Positions 1 through 11,549 of a stretch of DNA of 64,000 nt are shown piece after piece (positions within the stretch are counted from its first letter, which is position 1; each line of letters opens with the position of its first letter). The DNA comes from Hyphomicrobium denitrificans ATCC 51888 (lineage in GTDB: Bacteria > Pseudomonadota > Alphaproteobacteria > Rhizobiales > Hyphomicrobiaceae), in assembly GCF_000143145.1 (NCBI RefSeq), contig NC_014313.1, positions 930,001 through 994,000 on the forward strand, written 5' to 3'. A model generated the notes under the pieces. That model searched no databases. It saw nothing but the letters and a program-made list of their open reading frames with translations, and was not told the origin of the DNA. Both the position numbers and the translations under genes were made by a program.

Positions 1-46
1 CAACGCTCAGGTGAACTGCATACACAAACGATTTGGCGGGAGGCAT
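1..46 (-). CDS. 5' end of an unidentified gene running off the left edge
   Basis: An ATG on the minus strand at 46 is preceded by a GAGGAAG ribosome-binding site at a spacing of about 7 bases, and the frame stays open to the window edge. Only 15 residues are visible, starting MPPAKSFVYAV. That is too little to assign a family. It would be divergent from aceE. The call rests on the start context alone. Confidence 0.4.
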   Translation of the reverse strand, partial: MPPAKSFVYAVHLSV

Positions 47-386
47 GGTCAGACTTCCTCGCTCGATGGGCGCTGTTCGCGACGCACGTTTGACCAAGGT
101 CTGCGCGGGATGCCCCGGCGTCAATGCTTTTCGTCGCTGCGTTGCAATCGGCGGGCGTACCGAACGGCATGGAGCGAGTTACGATTTTTCAACCTGAACT
201 GAAGACCTGATCCTTCAGAGAGCCTGCCTGCCTTACTATCTAAGAAAGAGGCGGTTCGCTCCGGTCGCTGGGCTGATGCGTTGGCGCATTTGCAAAGTTA
301 ACGACTCGAACTCAAATGTCTCTGATGGGTTTAATAAAGTATGGCCGTTGCGCCGCAAATGCCAAGGAATGGCGACAAGGAATGTC
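47..386. other. Intergenic region upstream of aceE
   Basis: About 340 bases separate the presumed divergent start at 46 from aceE. Short ORFs here are arginine-rich and have no good ribosome-binding site. I see no RNA gene or clear hairpin. The aceE promoter should lie here. Confidence 0.4.
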
Positions 387-3062
<2,676 letters not shown>

Positions 3063-3078
3063 CCGACAGGCGAATGAA

Positions 3079-4371
3079 ATGCCGCTCATAGACGTCAAGG
3101 TCCCCAACATCGGCGATTTCGACAATGTGCCGGTTGTCGAAATTCAGGTGAAGGCGGGCGACGAAGTGAAAGTCGACGATCCGCTGATCACGCTCGAAAG
3201 CGACAAGGCGGCGATGGATGTGCCGTCGCCGCAGCAGGGAAAAGTCGCGGAAATTCTTGTTGGTATCGGTGACAAGGTCAGCGAGGGCAGCGCGATCATT
3301 CGTTTGGACGTTTCTTCTGCCGGCACCGAGAAATCGAAAGACAAGCCTGCAAGCAAGGATGGGGAATCTCATCGTGACGCGTCAGCGGCAAGTGAAAAAG
3401 GGCTTCCTCAAGCTAATGATGAGACGCCGTCCGGAGCTGCGAAGCCGGACACGAAAGACGATGACTTGCCTGCGCCCAAGGACTTTGGCTCCGTGCATGC
3501 GAGCCCATCGGTGCGGCGGACCGCGCGGGAGCTTGGCGTCGATCTCACGAAAATTTCCGGCACCGGCGAGAAGGGTCGCATCACCAAGGAGGACGTAAAG
3601 AAATACATCGCGCGCAGCGAGGGTGGCGGTAGCCTAGGCATCCCCGAAATTCCGGCGCAGGACTTCGCAAAATACGGACCTGTCGAAACCAAGACGATGT
3701 CGCGATTGAAGCGGCTGACGGGACCTCATTTGCATCGCGCTTGGCTCAACGTGCCGCATGTCACGAACGCCGACGAGGCCGACATCACGGATCTTGAAGG
3801 CTATCGCAAGGAACTCGATGCCGACGCGAAAGACAAAGGCTATCGCGTGACGCTGGTCGCGTTTCTGCTGAAGGCAGCCGTATCCGCCTTGAAGGAATTC
3901 CCCGACGTCAACGCATCGCTGTCGCCGTCGAAAGACGCGCTGATCCTCAAGCGCTATTACAATATCGGCGTCGCGGTCGACACGCCGGACGGCCTCGTGG
4001 TTCCGGTTATTCGCGATGCGGACCGTAAAGGCGTTCTCGAACTCAGCCAAGAAATGGCGACCGTTTCGGCGCGCATGCGCGAGGGTAAAATCACGCCGAC
4101 GGATATCAGCGGCGGCACGTTCTCGATTTCGAGCCTCGGCGGGATCGGCGGCACGACGTTCACGCCGATCGTCAATGCACCCGAAGTCGCGATCCTCGGC
4201 GCCGTTCGCGCGAAGATGCAGCCCGTTTGGGACGGAGCCGAATTTCAGCCGCGGCTGATGCTGCCGCTGTGCCTGTCGTACGATCATCGCGCCGTCGATG
4301 GTGCGTTGGCCGCGCGCTTTCTGCGCAAGATTTGCGGGGCGCTCGCCGATGTGCGTCAGCTGGTTCTGTGA
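3079..4371 (+). CDS. aceF: Dihydrolipoamide acetyltransferase, E2 of pyruvate dehydrogenase
   Basis: E2 forms the core of the complex and moves the acetyl group from lipoamide to CoA. The 430-residue protein has one N-terminal lipoyl domain (residues 1-78) with the lipoylated lysine K43 in ESDKA. An Ala/Lys/Asp/Pro-rich linker follows, then a peripheral-subunit-binding domain (about 140-180, ASPSVRRTARELG) and the catalytic domain. The catalytic motif HRAVDG is near residue 401. E. coli AceF has three lipoyl domains; this one has one, which is common elsewhere. An ACAGG ribosome-binding site lies eight bases before the ATG. The product acts in the cytoplasm with the flanking E1 and E3. Confidence 0.96.
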   Translation: MPLIDVKVPNIGDFDNVPVVEIQVKAGDEVKVDDPLITLESDKAAMDVPSPQQGKVAEILVGIGDKVSEGSAIIRLDVSSAGTEKSKDKPASKDGESHRDASAASEKGLPQANDETPSGAAKPDTKDDDLPAPKDFGSVHASPSVRRTARELGVDLTKISGTGEKGRITKEDVKKYIARSEGGGSLGIPEIPAQDFAKYGPVETKTMSRLKRLTGPHLHRAWLNVPHVTNADEADITDLEGYRKELDADAKDKGYRVTLVAFLLKAAVSALKEFPDVNASLSPSKDALILKRYYNIGVAVDTPDGLVVPVIRDADRKGVLELSQEMATVSARMREGKITPTDISGGTFSISSLGGIGGTTFTPIVNAPEVAILGAVRAKMQPVWDGAEFQPRLMLPLCLSYDHRAVDGALAARFLRKICGALADVRQLVL

Positions 4372-4385
4372 GGAATGAGAATGCG

Positions 4386-5831
4386 ATGAGCGCAGAAAGC
4401 ACGCGGGAGCCGGACCACACCTGCGATGTCGTCGTGCTCGGTGCGGGGCCGGGAGGCTATTCCGCAGCGTTTCGTGCGGCCGATCTTGGCGCGCGCGTGA
4501 TCCTTGTCGACCGCTGGCCTGTGCTTGGCGGCGTTTGCCTGAATGTCGGCTGCATTCCTTCCAAGGCGTTGCTGCATACGGCTTTTATTATCGACGCGGC
4601 GCGCGGCCTGGCGGCACACGGCGTGGCGTTCGCAAATCCTGAGATCGATCTCAAAAAGCTCGCCGCGCACAAAGATGCCGTCGTCAAGAAGCTGACGAAC
4701 GGACTCGCGGCGATGGCCAAGGCGCGGAAGGTCACTGTTCTGCAAGGAACGGGGACGTTTTCCGATCCTCATCATCTTGTCGTTACGGCTGCAGACAATC
4801 GCGAAGCGCTTGTGCGGTTTGACAAGGCGATCATCGCGGCGGGCTCGGAAGCGGTCACATTGCCGTTCCTGCCCATCGATCCGCGCATCGTCGACTCGAC
4901 CGGTGCGCTGGAGTTGCGACAGATCCCGAAGCGGATGCTCGTGATCGGCGGCGGCATCATCGGGCTTGAAATGGCGACCGTCTATTCGACGCTCGGCGCA
5001 CGCATCGACGTCGCCGAAGCGCTGGACGGGCTGATGCTCGGTGCCGATCGCGATCTTGTTTCAGTATGGCAGAAAACGAATGCGCGGCGCTTCGATCGTG
5101 TGATGACGCAAACAAAGGTCGTTGCGGCCGATGCCAAGGCGGACGGCATTCATGTCCGCTTTGAGGGCAAGAATGCGCCGGAAGCAATGGTCGCCTATGA
5201 TCTGGTTCTTGTCGCGGTCGGGCGAAAGCCGAATGGCAAGTTGATCGACGCGGACAAAGCGGGCGTGGGCGTCGCCGTCACCGAGCGCGGTTTCATTTCC
5301 GTCGACAAGCAGATGCGGACGAACGTCGAACACATCTTCGCAATCGGTGACGTCGCGGGCGAACCGATGCTTGCGCACAAAGCTGTTCACGAGGGGCATG
5401 TCGCGGCGGAGAACGCCGCCGGAAAGCCGAGCTTTTTCGATGCGCGTCAGATTCCGTCCGTCGCCTACACGGATCCTGAAATCGCGTGGTCGGGCGTCAC
5501 CGAGACCGAGGCGAAGCGTCAGGGCATCTCCTATCGCAAAGCCGTGTTCCCTTGGGCGGCATCCGGACGTGCCATCGCCAACGGACGGGACGACGGTCTG
5601 ACGAAACTTCTATTCGACGCCGAGACGCAGCGTATCATTGGCGGCGGCATCGTGGGGATCGAAGCGGGAAATCTGATTTCGGAAATTTGTCTCGCGATCG
5701 AGATGGGCGCCGATGCGATCGATGTCGGCAAGACGATCCATCCGCATCCGACGCTTTCGGAAAGCGTCGGAATGGCCGCCGAGGTTTTCGAAGGCGTTTG
5801 CACCGATCTGCCGCCGCAAAAGCGGGCGTAG
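4386..5831 (+). CDS. lpdA: Dihydrolipoamide dehydrogenase, E3
   Basis: This FAD enzyme reoxidises dihydrolipoamide of E2 and reduces NAD+. It has 481 residues from ATG 4386. The open frame extends back to 4227 inside aceF, but conserved similarity begins only at the dinucleotide-binding motif GAGPGGYSAAFRAA near residue 20. The redox-active disulfide is C51/C56 in CLNVGCIPSK, a second GGGIIGLEMA motif binds NAD, and the C-terminal HPHPTLSE contains the active-site His-Glu pair. AGGA at 4371-4374 overlaps the aceF stop and lies 11 bases from the start. There is no fused lipoyl domain. It is the last gene of the operon, and the enzyme may also serve other 2-oxoacid dehydrogenases. Confidence 0.96.
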   Translation: MSAESTREPDHTCDVVVLGAGPGGYSAAFRAADLGARVILVDRWPVLGGVCLNVGCIPSKALLHTAFIIDAARGLAAHGVAFANPEIDLKKLAAHKDAVVKKLTNGLAAMAKARKVTVLQGTGTFSDPHHLVVTAADNREALVRFDKAIIAAGSEAVTLPFLPIDPRIVDSTGALELRQIPKRMLVIGGGIIGLEMATVYSTLGARIDVAEALDGLMLGADRDLVSVWQKTNARRFDRVMTQTKVVAADAKADGIHVRFEGKNAPEAMVAYDLVLVAVGRKPNGKLIDADKAGVGVAVTERGFISVDKQMRTNVEHIFAIGDVAGEPMLAHKAVHEGHVAAENAAGKPSFFDARQIPSVAYTDPEIAWSGVTETEAKRQGISYRKAVFPWAASGRAIANGRDDGLTKLLFDAETQRIIGGGIVGIEAGNLISEICLAIEMGADAIDVGKTIHPHPTLSESVGMAAEVFEGVCTDLPPQKRA

Positions 5832-5913
5832 CGCTCCCGGTTTTTAGCGTATCAAACCTTTGTATCCGAGAGCGGCACGCGGCTCCCAATCGGCCCGCTC
5901 GCTTTGTCCTGCA

Positions 5914-6561
5914 TTACCGATGGCTTCCAGAATGTGCGTGGCTAATGGAAAGCGGGTGGCTTTGCATGAAGCTGTGTGCCGATAGCCCCGATCTCAGGGC
6001 TGACGATCCGATGCCTGTGGATATCGGCATGTTGGGTTGCGGGAATACCGGCGCCGTCAGCGCGGCGGGATAATTGCTCGCTGGGTTGTGTAACGCCGGG
6101 GTCGTCAAAGGTCGCGGGTACATGCTCGGCGACAAAGCCGAAGGTGCCGGCGTAATGCCAAGGCCGGAGCTTCCGGTGCTCGCGCCGTTGCTCGAAGAGC
6201 CATTTTCTAGAATAGCGTTATAGCTGCTTCCTGGGGCGCCCGGATTTGACGAATTATCGGCGGGATTTGTGGTCGTGCTTCCGGCTCCCGATCCGGGATC
6301 AATTATCAACCGCTGCTCGCTTGGCGCAGAGGGATCAAGCCTGCTCGGTTCGACCGGAGATGGTGTAGCGGTGACGGGAGGTTCGGAAGAACCTGTTGTG
6401 GTGGTCGCACTTGTTGAGGGCGACGGAGTTAGTGCACTGCTAGAACCGGATGCCGGCGGCGTTGTTGAATCCGTCGTGCCAGGATTTGTGGTTGTTTGGG
6501 CCAAGGCGGGCGTTGTCGCGATCAGCGACGCTATGGCCATAATGTAAAAGCGAGAGTTCAT
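5914..6561 (-). CDS. Secreted Ser/Thr/Pro-rich low-complexity protein
   Basis: The 215-residue protein starts with a Sec signal peptide (hydrophobic core YIMAIASLIA, likely cleavage after ALAQ). The rest is almost entirely Thr, Ser, Pro, Gly and Asn, with no cysteine and no fold I recognise. A very strong GGAGGAGG ribosome-binding site precedes the ATG. An EcfG-like promoter (6596-6620) lies 35 bases upstream, which suggests induction by general stress. It is convergent with lpdA. A cell-envelope or matrix role is possible but is a guess. The protein at 8545 is similar in style. Confidence 0.75.
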   Translation of the reverse strand: MNSRFYIMAIASLIATTPALAQTTTNPGTTDSTTPPASGSSSALTPSPSTSATTTTGSSEPPVTATPSPVEPSRLDPSAPSEQRLIIDPGSGAGSTTTNPADNSSNPGAPGSSYNAILENGSSSNGASTGSSGLGITPAPSALSPSMYPRPLTTPALHNPASNYPAALTAPVFPQPNMPISTGIGSSALRSGLSAHSFMQSHPLSISHAHSGSHR

Positions 6562-6595
6562 GGGCTACCTCCTCCAAGCCCCCGCCGATAAATTA

Positions 6596-6620
6596 AACAA
6601 CAGTCCGTGTGCACGGTTCC
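6596..6620 (-). promoter_or_regulatory. EcfG-like promoter of the Ser/Thr-rich protein gene
   Basis: On the minus strand GGAAC (6620-6616) is followed after 17 bases by GTT (6598-6596), and translation starts at 6561. This matches the general-stress sigma EcfG consensus of alphaproteobacteria, GGAAC-N16/17-(C)GTT. It is a sequence match only. Confidence 0.5.
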
Positions 6621-6952
6621 TTGAGATCGCGGAAGATTTTACCGATCGCGAGCGCAAGAGTTCGCGGTCCGCACGCTGTATTCCCTCAATGCAAAGCTCC
6701 TGAATTATTTTTTAGGTCTGAACCACGGAACGAACATTCAAAACCGGAAATTGTCCGTATACGTCTTGCATCATCGGACATAATATCGTTGTGTAAATCG
6801 AGGTTTCAATTTTTTGCGTTTCTGGGCCGTTCGATGACGGCTTTCCTGCGCGTCGTGCAAGGCGAAGCTGCTGTGCCTTTGCTGTTTGAGTCTTGCTGAT
6901 TGCGTTGCCCTTTGGCGCGTTTAGACGTCACCGAGAATTGAAGGTTTGCGCT
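6621..6952. other. Intergenic region without recognisable features
   Basis: I see no convincing gene or RNA in these 330 bases. One inverted repeat, TGTCCG and CGGACA 17 bases apart, lies near 6752-6780. Its function is unknown. Confidence 0.3.
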
Positions 6953-7153
6953 ATGCTTAGTCCACCGCAAAGTAACGGCTCAGGTGCCGGATCTGAGACG
7001 GAGTTGTCGGCGCAGGAGATCGACGACATCCTTGCTGAAGCGATCGCTGTCGATGAGCTGCTTCAGAAGAAGCGCCCGGGACCGTACGATGTGGTGCTTG
7101 CGCTTTCGGCCTACATGGCTGCGCCACCAAAGAGAGAGAACGAGACGCCGTAA
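6953..7153 (+). CDS. Small acidic hypothetical protein
   Basis: This 66-residue reading frame starts at ATG 6953. Its composition is protein-like: an acidic helical stretch (LSAQEIDDILAEAIAVDELL), then PGPYDVVLALSAYM. It has no signal peptide, membrane segment or family I recognise, and no strong ribosome-binding site, so the start is uncertain. It lies 223 bases before the patatin gene on the same strand. Confidence 0.4.
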   Translation: MLSPPQSNGSGAGSETELSAQEIDDILAEAIAVDELLQKKRPGPYDVVLALSAYMAAPPKRENETP

Positions 7154-7376
7154 GGATTCCGTCGCTCGCGCCGCTGCATCCCGTGCCTCGGTAAGGGAAT
7201 TGTGATGATACGGATCGGTAATGTGCGGGAAGGGCGTGCTGGAAGCGTCCGTTAGTCGGCTTCGTCCCCGCGCTTCGCCGCCCAATTAACCTGTCGGACA
7301 AGAGAACCAAATTATTTGCCTGCGCGTTGTGATATGCTGAGCTGACTCGGCCAGGGCAACTTTTCGACAAGCGCAC

Positions 7377-8333
7377 ATGGCAAAAGATAAACTGGCAATC
7401 GCCCTTGGTGGCGGCGCCGCCCGCGGATGGGCCCACATCGGAGCCCTTCGCGCTCTTGCCGAAGCCGGTCTCAAACCTGACATTGTGGTTGGCACTTCGA
7501 TCGGTGCGATCGTCGGAGGCCATTACGCTGGTGGGCGCCTCGATCAGCTCGAGGATTTCGCGCGCAGCCTCACGCGCCGCCGCGTTTTTGGATATCTCGA
7601 TCTGAGCGTATCCGGGTCGGGGTTGATCGCAGGCGAACGTCTATTCTCCCGGTTTGATGAGCATCTCACGGGATTACGCGTCGAGACATTGCCGACCAAG
7701 TTCGCCGCGATCGCGACGGACCTTTCTACCGGCCATGAAATCTGGCTGCGTCGCGGGAATGTTAACGACGCCGTGCGCGCGTCATCAGCGATTCCCGGCA
7801 TTGTTCGCCCCGTCAAACTGAACGGACGTTGGTTGATCGACGGCTGCCTGGTCAATCCGATCCCGGTTTCCGTTTGCCGCGCGTTAGGCGCAAGAACTGT
7901 GATTGCAATCAACCTTACGAGCGAATTCGGCCGTGGCGGCATTCTCGTCGATGACGATGTCGAGGAGGCCGAGATCGCGCCGGTTGTCGAGGACGTTGCG
8001 CCGATCACGCGGTGGAATGGCAAGGGGGCCCTGCAACTTCTGCATCGGCAAATCTTCGGGCATCAGAAAGAGGCGGCGCCGGGAATTACATCGGTGATCC
8101 TGAACTCCTTCAGCATATTCCACGACCGTATCGCCCGCGCGCGGCTGATGGGCGATCCGCCGGATCTGTTGATTGCGCCGGATCTCGCGCGTATCGGCGT
8201 TCTCGATTTTCATCGTGCCGACGAGTTGATCGCGGCCGGTCGCGCCGCCATCGAGCCACATCTGCCGATGGTCGAGCGCTATCTGAGCGAGCCGGCGAAC
8301 GGCAGCATTCAAGGGCGATTTTTCGCGTCCTGA
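7377..8333 (+). CDS. Patatin-like phospholipase, RssA/NTE type
   Basis: The 318-residue protein is a patatin-family serine hydrolase, expected to cleave acyl esters of phospholipids with a Ser-Asp dyad. The oxyanion-hole motif GGGAARG is at residues 11-17, the nucleophile elbow GTSIG near 40-44, and the DG of the catalytic Asp motif (LIDGC) near 153. There is no signal peptide or membrane span, so it is probably cytoplasmic or loosely membrane-bound. It stands alone between small unknown genes, so its physiological substrate cannot be inferred. A 14-base palindrome, CGTGATTAATCACG, follows at 8364-8377. Confidence 0.9.
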   Translation: MAKDKLAIALGGGAARGWAHIGALRALAEAGLKPDIVVGTSIGAIVGGHYAGGRLDQLEDFARSLTRRRVFGYLDLSVSGSGLIAGERLFSRFDEHLTGLRVETLPTKFAAIATDLSTGHEIWLRRGNVNDAVRASSAIPGIVRPVKLNGRWLIDGCLVNPIPVSVCRALGARTVIAINLTSEFGRGGILVDDDVEEAEIAPVVEDVAPITRWNGKGALQLLHRQIFGHQKEAAPGITSVILNSFSIFHDRIARARLMGDPPDLLIAPDLARIGVLDFHRADELIAAGRAAIEPHLPMVERYLSEPANGSIQGRFFAS

Positions 8334-8484
8334 CGTTTGCGCACTCCGTCTCCGAAAATAGCCCGTGATTAATCACGCGTTTGTCGACGTATTTTTTGTC
8401 CTCGTCCGTTTAAAAAGCTCGCGACGATAACGGTTCCGACGACGAGCGCTAAAAGCCCGTGCGCTCGGAGCTTTTCGCACCGCT

Positions 8485-8509
8485 GGAACGGCTGCTGGCG
8501 ATCGCAGTT
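8485..8509 (+). promoter_or_regulatory. EcfG-like promoter
   Basis: GGAAC at 8485-8489 and GTT at 8507-8509 are 17 bases apart. The start codon at 8545 follows after 35 bases, the same layout as at 6596-6620. This suggests EcfG general-stress control of the downstream secreted protein. Confidence 0.45.
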
Positions 8510-8544
8510 CTGCAATGATGGCTGAACAGTTCAAAGGTTATGTT

Positions 8545-8886
8545 ATGAAAAAACTGATGACAGCGGTTGTCGCGCTAACGTTCTTCGGCGCGGGGCCTGC
8601 TCTGGCGGCCTCGTCGAGTTCCAGCAGCGGGTCGCGTAGCGGAGCGACCGGATCGCAGACTCATCCCGGCATGCGAAGCGGCACGACGGGGAGCGGCGCC
8701 GGAGTGACTGCGCCGAATACCGGTCCAGGAGCCGTTCAGAGCAATCGGACGCCCTATGCTCCGACGGCGCCACCGGTTCCTGGCAGCGCGCAAGATCCAT
8801 ACGGTAATTCTGCAAGCGGCGGCAGCACGGGTACGGGCGGAAGTTCGACCAGCCCGAGTCCAACGAGCCCAGGCTCAACGCGCTAA
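8545..8886 (+). CDS. Secreted Ser/Gly/Thr/Pro-rich protein
   Basis: From ATG 8545 the product has 113 residues. It opens with a classic signal peptide, MKKLMTAVVAL and on to ALAA. The mature part is low-complexity and rich in Ser, Gly, Thr and Pro, with no cysteine. An in-frame ATG exists at 8515, but it would place ten extra residues before the signal peptide. An EcfG-like promoter precedes the gene and a strong terminator follows. Function is unknown. Confidence 0.7.
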   Translation: MKKLMTAVVALTFFGAGPALAASSSSSSGSRSGATGSQTHPGMRSGTTGSGAGVTAPNTGPGAVQSNRTPYAPTAPPVPGSAQDPYGNSASGGSTGTGGSSTSPSPTSPGSTR

Positions 8887-8917
8887 AGAGCTCAGACTTT
8901 ACGAGTGAACAACAACT

Positions 8918-8948
8918 ACGAGCCGATTTAACGATCGGCTCGTTTTAG
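8918..8948. terminator. Intrinsic terminator, possibly bidirectional
   Basis: ACGAGCCGA (8918-8926) pairs with TCGGCTCGT (8935-8943) around an eight-base loop and is followed by a T-rich stretch. It lies between the convergent 8545 gene and the sigma-factor gene and could serve both. Confidence 0.8.
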
Positions 8949-8976
8949 TTTGATCTCTGATTGCGTGATCTTGGAA

Positions 8977-10242
8977 TTATTTTGCGTTCGGCTTCGCATC
9001 TTGGAGCAGCCGATCCAGGTGGTTGCGAATATGGGCGGCCTGTGCCGGTGTTCCGGCCAATGCTATCGCGCGATCGAAATCAGTTCGGGCTTCCTCGATC
9101 CGTCCCAACTGCAAAAGGAAAGCGCCGCGCGCGCCGAAATAATGGAAGTATCCGGACAACGCTTTTTCCAACGGCGCAATCATTGAAAGACCTGCCGATG
9201 GGCCATGCAGCTTTGCCACTGCCACAGCGCGATTCAATGTGACGACCGGCGACGGTTGCATTCGTTCTAACGCCGCATAGAGCGCGTCGATGCCAGCCCA
9301 ATCCGTTTCGGAGAACTGCGCCGCGCGTGCATGCGTTGCGGCGATGGCTGCCTGGACTTGATAAGCTCCGGGCCGGTTATGGCGCATCGCCTTATCCAAC
9401 AGCGCGACGCCTTCATTGATCAGATTGTCGTTCCAGAGCGCGCGGTCCTGATCCTCCAGCAGAACGACTTCGCCGTTTTGATCGAAACGCGCAGGCAGAC
9501 GTGATTGCTGCAGGAGCATGAGCGCCGTCAGTCCCATGATCTCGGGCTCGGTCTGAAATAGCCGCAAAAGCAATCGCGCCAGCCGAATGGCTTCGTCGCA
9601 AAGAGAGGCGCGAGCCGGATCGCTGCCGGCGGTATAGCCCTCGTTGAAGAGCAAATAGATCATTGTCGCCACCGCTGCGAGGCGCTCGCTTCTCTCGATG
9701 GGGCCGGGTGCATCGAACGGCACGTCTGCTTTTGCAATGCGTGCCTTTGCGCGCGTGATGCGTTGCTCCATGGCGGCATCGGAGACGAGAAACGCACGTG
9801 CGATCTGCGCGACCGAAAGGCCGGATACGACGCGGAGCGCCAGCGCAACCTGCTGCGTCGCTGGCAACTCGGGATGACAGCAGATGAACAGCAAGCGCAG
9901 GACGTCGTCGCGATAGTGAGAGTCATCCAAGCGCTCGACGAGCGGCGCTTCCGCGTCGGTCAGATCCGAGATCAGTTCATCCGGCGGCAGCGTCACGTCG
10001 CGACTGCGCTTGCGCGTGCCGTCGAGCGCCGCGTTGCGTCCCACGAGGATCAGCCACGCGACCGGATCGCGTGGCGGCCCGTTGCGCGGCCAGTTCTTGA
10101 GCGCGCGAAGGCATGCCTCCTGATACGCTTCTTCCGCCGTATCCATATCGCGGAAATAGCGCAGCAGCGCGCTGATAGCCTGCGGCCGCGCCGCAGTCAG
10201 AGCGCTGTTGATCCAGGCAGGGTCGTGAATGACTTGGCTCAT
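8977..10242 (-). CDS. ECF42-type RNA polymerase sigma factor with C-terminal TPR-like domain
   Basis: The 421-residue protein has sigma region 2 at its N-terminus (about 20-80), region 4 at about 115-180 (SGLSVAQIARAFLVSDAAMEQRI) and a long helical C-terminal domain of the DUF6596/TPR-like type. This architecture marks the ECF42 group, which has no anti-sigma factor; the C-terminal extension is thought to control activity. It sits three bases after a DGPF protein gene in the same operon, the hallmark neighbour of ECF42. It probably directs transcription of the DGPF operon and perhaps the divergent SRPBCC gene. The inducing signal is unknown. Confidence 0.9.
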   Translation of the reverse strand: MSQVIHDPAWINSALTAARPQAISALLRYFRDMDTAEEAYQEACLRALKNWPRNGPPRDPVAWLILVGRNAALDGTRKRSRDVTLPPDELISDLTDAEAPLVERLDDSHYRDDVLRLLFICCHPELPATQQVALALRVVSGLSVAQIARAFLVSDAAMEQRITRAKARIAKADVPFDAPGPIERSERLAAVATMIYLLFNEGYTAGSDPARASLCDEAIRLARLLLRLFQTEPEIMGLTALMLLQQSRLPARFDQNGEVVLLEDQDRALWNDNLINEGVALLDKAMRHNRPGAYQVQAAIAATHARAAQFSETDWAGIDALYAALERMQPSPVVTLNRAVAVAKLHGPSAGLSMIAPLEKALSGYFHYFGARGAFLLQLGRIEEARTDFDRAIALAGTPAQAAHIRNHLDRLLQDAKPNAK

Positions 10243-10245
10243 TGC

Positions 10246-10635
10246 TCAGTAAGCCTTGACGCGATCTTTCGAAGCGTTGGGTCGAGATTCCGGCACGTAG
10301 AGCGCGATCGGACGGATTTCGTAAACGCTCGTCGGATTGGCTTCGGAAAGCTGACGCGCAACGTCGAGCGCCGCTTCGAGATCGGGAACGTCGATGACGT
10401 AAAACCCGAGAAGCTGCTCTTTCGTCTCGGCGAAGGGGCCGTCGATCACCATGTCCGGGGCACGCAGCGTCGTGGCTGTCGTGGTCGGCAAGAGCCGGAG
10501 CGCCGGGCCGAGTTTGCCCTCCTGTACGAGCTTTTCGTGCACGACGTTCAGGCGGCTCATCACCGCCTCGTCTTCGGCCTTGCTCCAGGACCACACGACG
10601 TCTTCCTTATTGTAGCAGAGCAGTGTGTAGAGCAT
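10246..10635 (-). CDS. DGPF-domain (YCII-related) protein
   Basis: The 129-residue protein carries the family signature IDGPFAETKEQLLG near residues 64-77. DGPF proteins adopt the YCII/dimeric alpha-beta-barrel fold and are regularly encoded next to ECF42 sigma factors. Their reaction is not established. Here the stop codon is three bases before the sigma-factor start, which indicates one operon with translational coupling. The divergent neighbour encodes an SRPBCC protein. Confidence 0.9.
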   Translation of the reverse strand: MLYTLLCYNKEDVVWSWSKAEDEAVMSRLNVVHEKLVQEGKLGPALRLLPTTTATTLRAPDMVIDGPFAETKEQLLGFYVIDVPDLEAALDVARQLSEANPTSVYEIRPIALYVPESRPNASKDRVKAY

Positions 10636-10861
10636 GGTTTCTCCTTTGTGCGTTTCGAGGACGATTGAGGGCGTGAAGCTCCGACAAACTGTCCTGCCTT
10701 TCTTCTAAAAACGCGGTAGGCGGCATTTCAGAGGCCGCTGCCCCATAGAAATCGTCAAGAAGTATGCGACCGTTGTCGGATCGGCGGCATGCCGGGCGTC
10801 TTCATGGCATGATGCGGAGCGCTGCTGCGGCTCGCACGCTGGAAACGAAGGAGGAAACCCT

Positions 10862-11335
10862 GTGTCTGAGAAACAGAAAACGGCGTCGACGTCCACGAAC
10901 ACCGTCCGGCTGCATCGCGTCTTCGCGGCCAAGCCCGAGAAAGTCTACCGGGCGTTCCTCGATGCCGCGGCCATGGCAAAATGGCTGCCGCCCTACGGCT
11001 TCACGTGCACTGTCCATCACCTGGAGCCGAGCGTCGGCGGCACGTTCAAAATGTCGTTCGCCAACTTTACAACCGGGAACGAGCATTCGTTCGGTGGAGA
11101 ATATCTCGAACTCGTTCCCAATGAGCTCCTTCGCTACACGGATCGGTTCGACGATCCGAATCTGCCCGGCACCTTGCACGTGACGATCGCCTTGAAGGCG
11201 GTTTCGGTCGGCACCGAAGTCAACATCGAGCAGTCCGGGGTGCCGGCCGTCATTCCGCTCGAAGCATGTTACATCGGCTGGCAGCAGTCGCTTGCTCAAC
11301 TCGCGCGACTCGTCGAGCCGGATAATCCGGAGTGA
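10862..11335 (+). CDS. SRPBCC (AHSA1-like) family protein
   Basis: This protein has 157 residues from GTG 10862, which is preceded by an ideal AAGGAGGA ribosome-binding site. The pattern is that of AHSA1/SRPBCC proteins: RVFAAKPEKVYRAFLDAAAMAKWLPP at residues 20-45, a GG(T/E)FKMSF strand, then a C-terminal helix GWQQSLAQLARLVE. These helix-grip proteins bind hydrophobic ligands or partners. It is divergent from the DGPF-ECF42 operon, a common pairing, so it may belong to that regulon. Confidence 0.88.
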   Translation: MSEKQKTASTSTNTVRLHRVFAAKPEKVYRAFLDAAAMAKWLPPYGFTCTVHHLEPSVGGTFKMSFANFTTGNEHSFGGEYLELVPNELLRYTDRFDDPNLPGTLHVTIALKAVSVGTEVNIEQSGVPAVIPLEACYIGWQQSLAQLARLVEPDNPE

Positions 11336-11474
11336 AGCGATGGGTCGTCGCCCGGCGGCGAGCTTCGCGGACGGTGGGCAATCGAAGTATTGAATTGCCG
11401 AGTTTGGAAGAGATTTCTGGTACAAGCGTACCACCAGAAACCCTGATGTCTTGTCCGTAAGAACCTGAAGTTAT

Positions 11475-11549
11475 TGGTGCCGGCTGTAGGATTTGAACCT
11501 ACGACCCCCTGATTACAAATCAGGTGCACTACCACTGTGCTAAGCCGGC
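11475..11549 (-). tRNA. tRNA-Thr (anticodon TGT)
   Basis: Read on the minus strand, a seven-base acceptor stem GCCGGCT/AGCCGGC closes a full cloverleaf. The D-loop contains AGTGGTAGTGC, the anticodon loop is TTTGTAA and the T-arm contains GGTTCAAATCC. The CCA end is encoded. The anticodon TGT reads ACA. Confidence 0.97.

Noticed and set aside
9763..10668. A 301-codon plus-strand frame
   Set aside because: Antisense to the ECF42 and DGPF genes, both clearly real.
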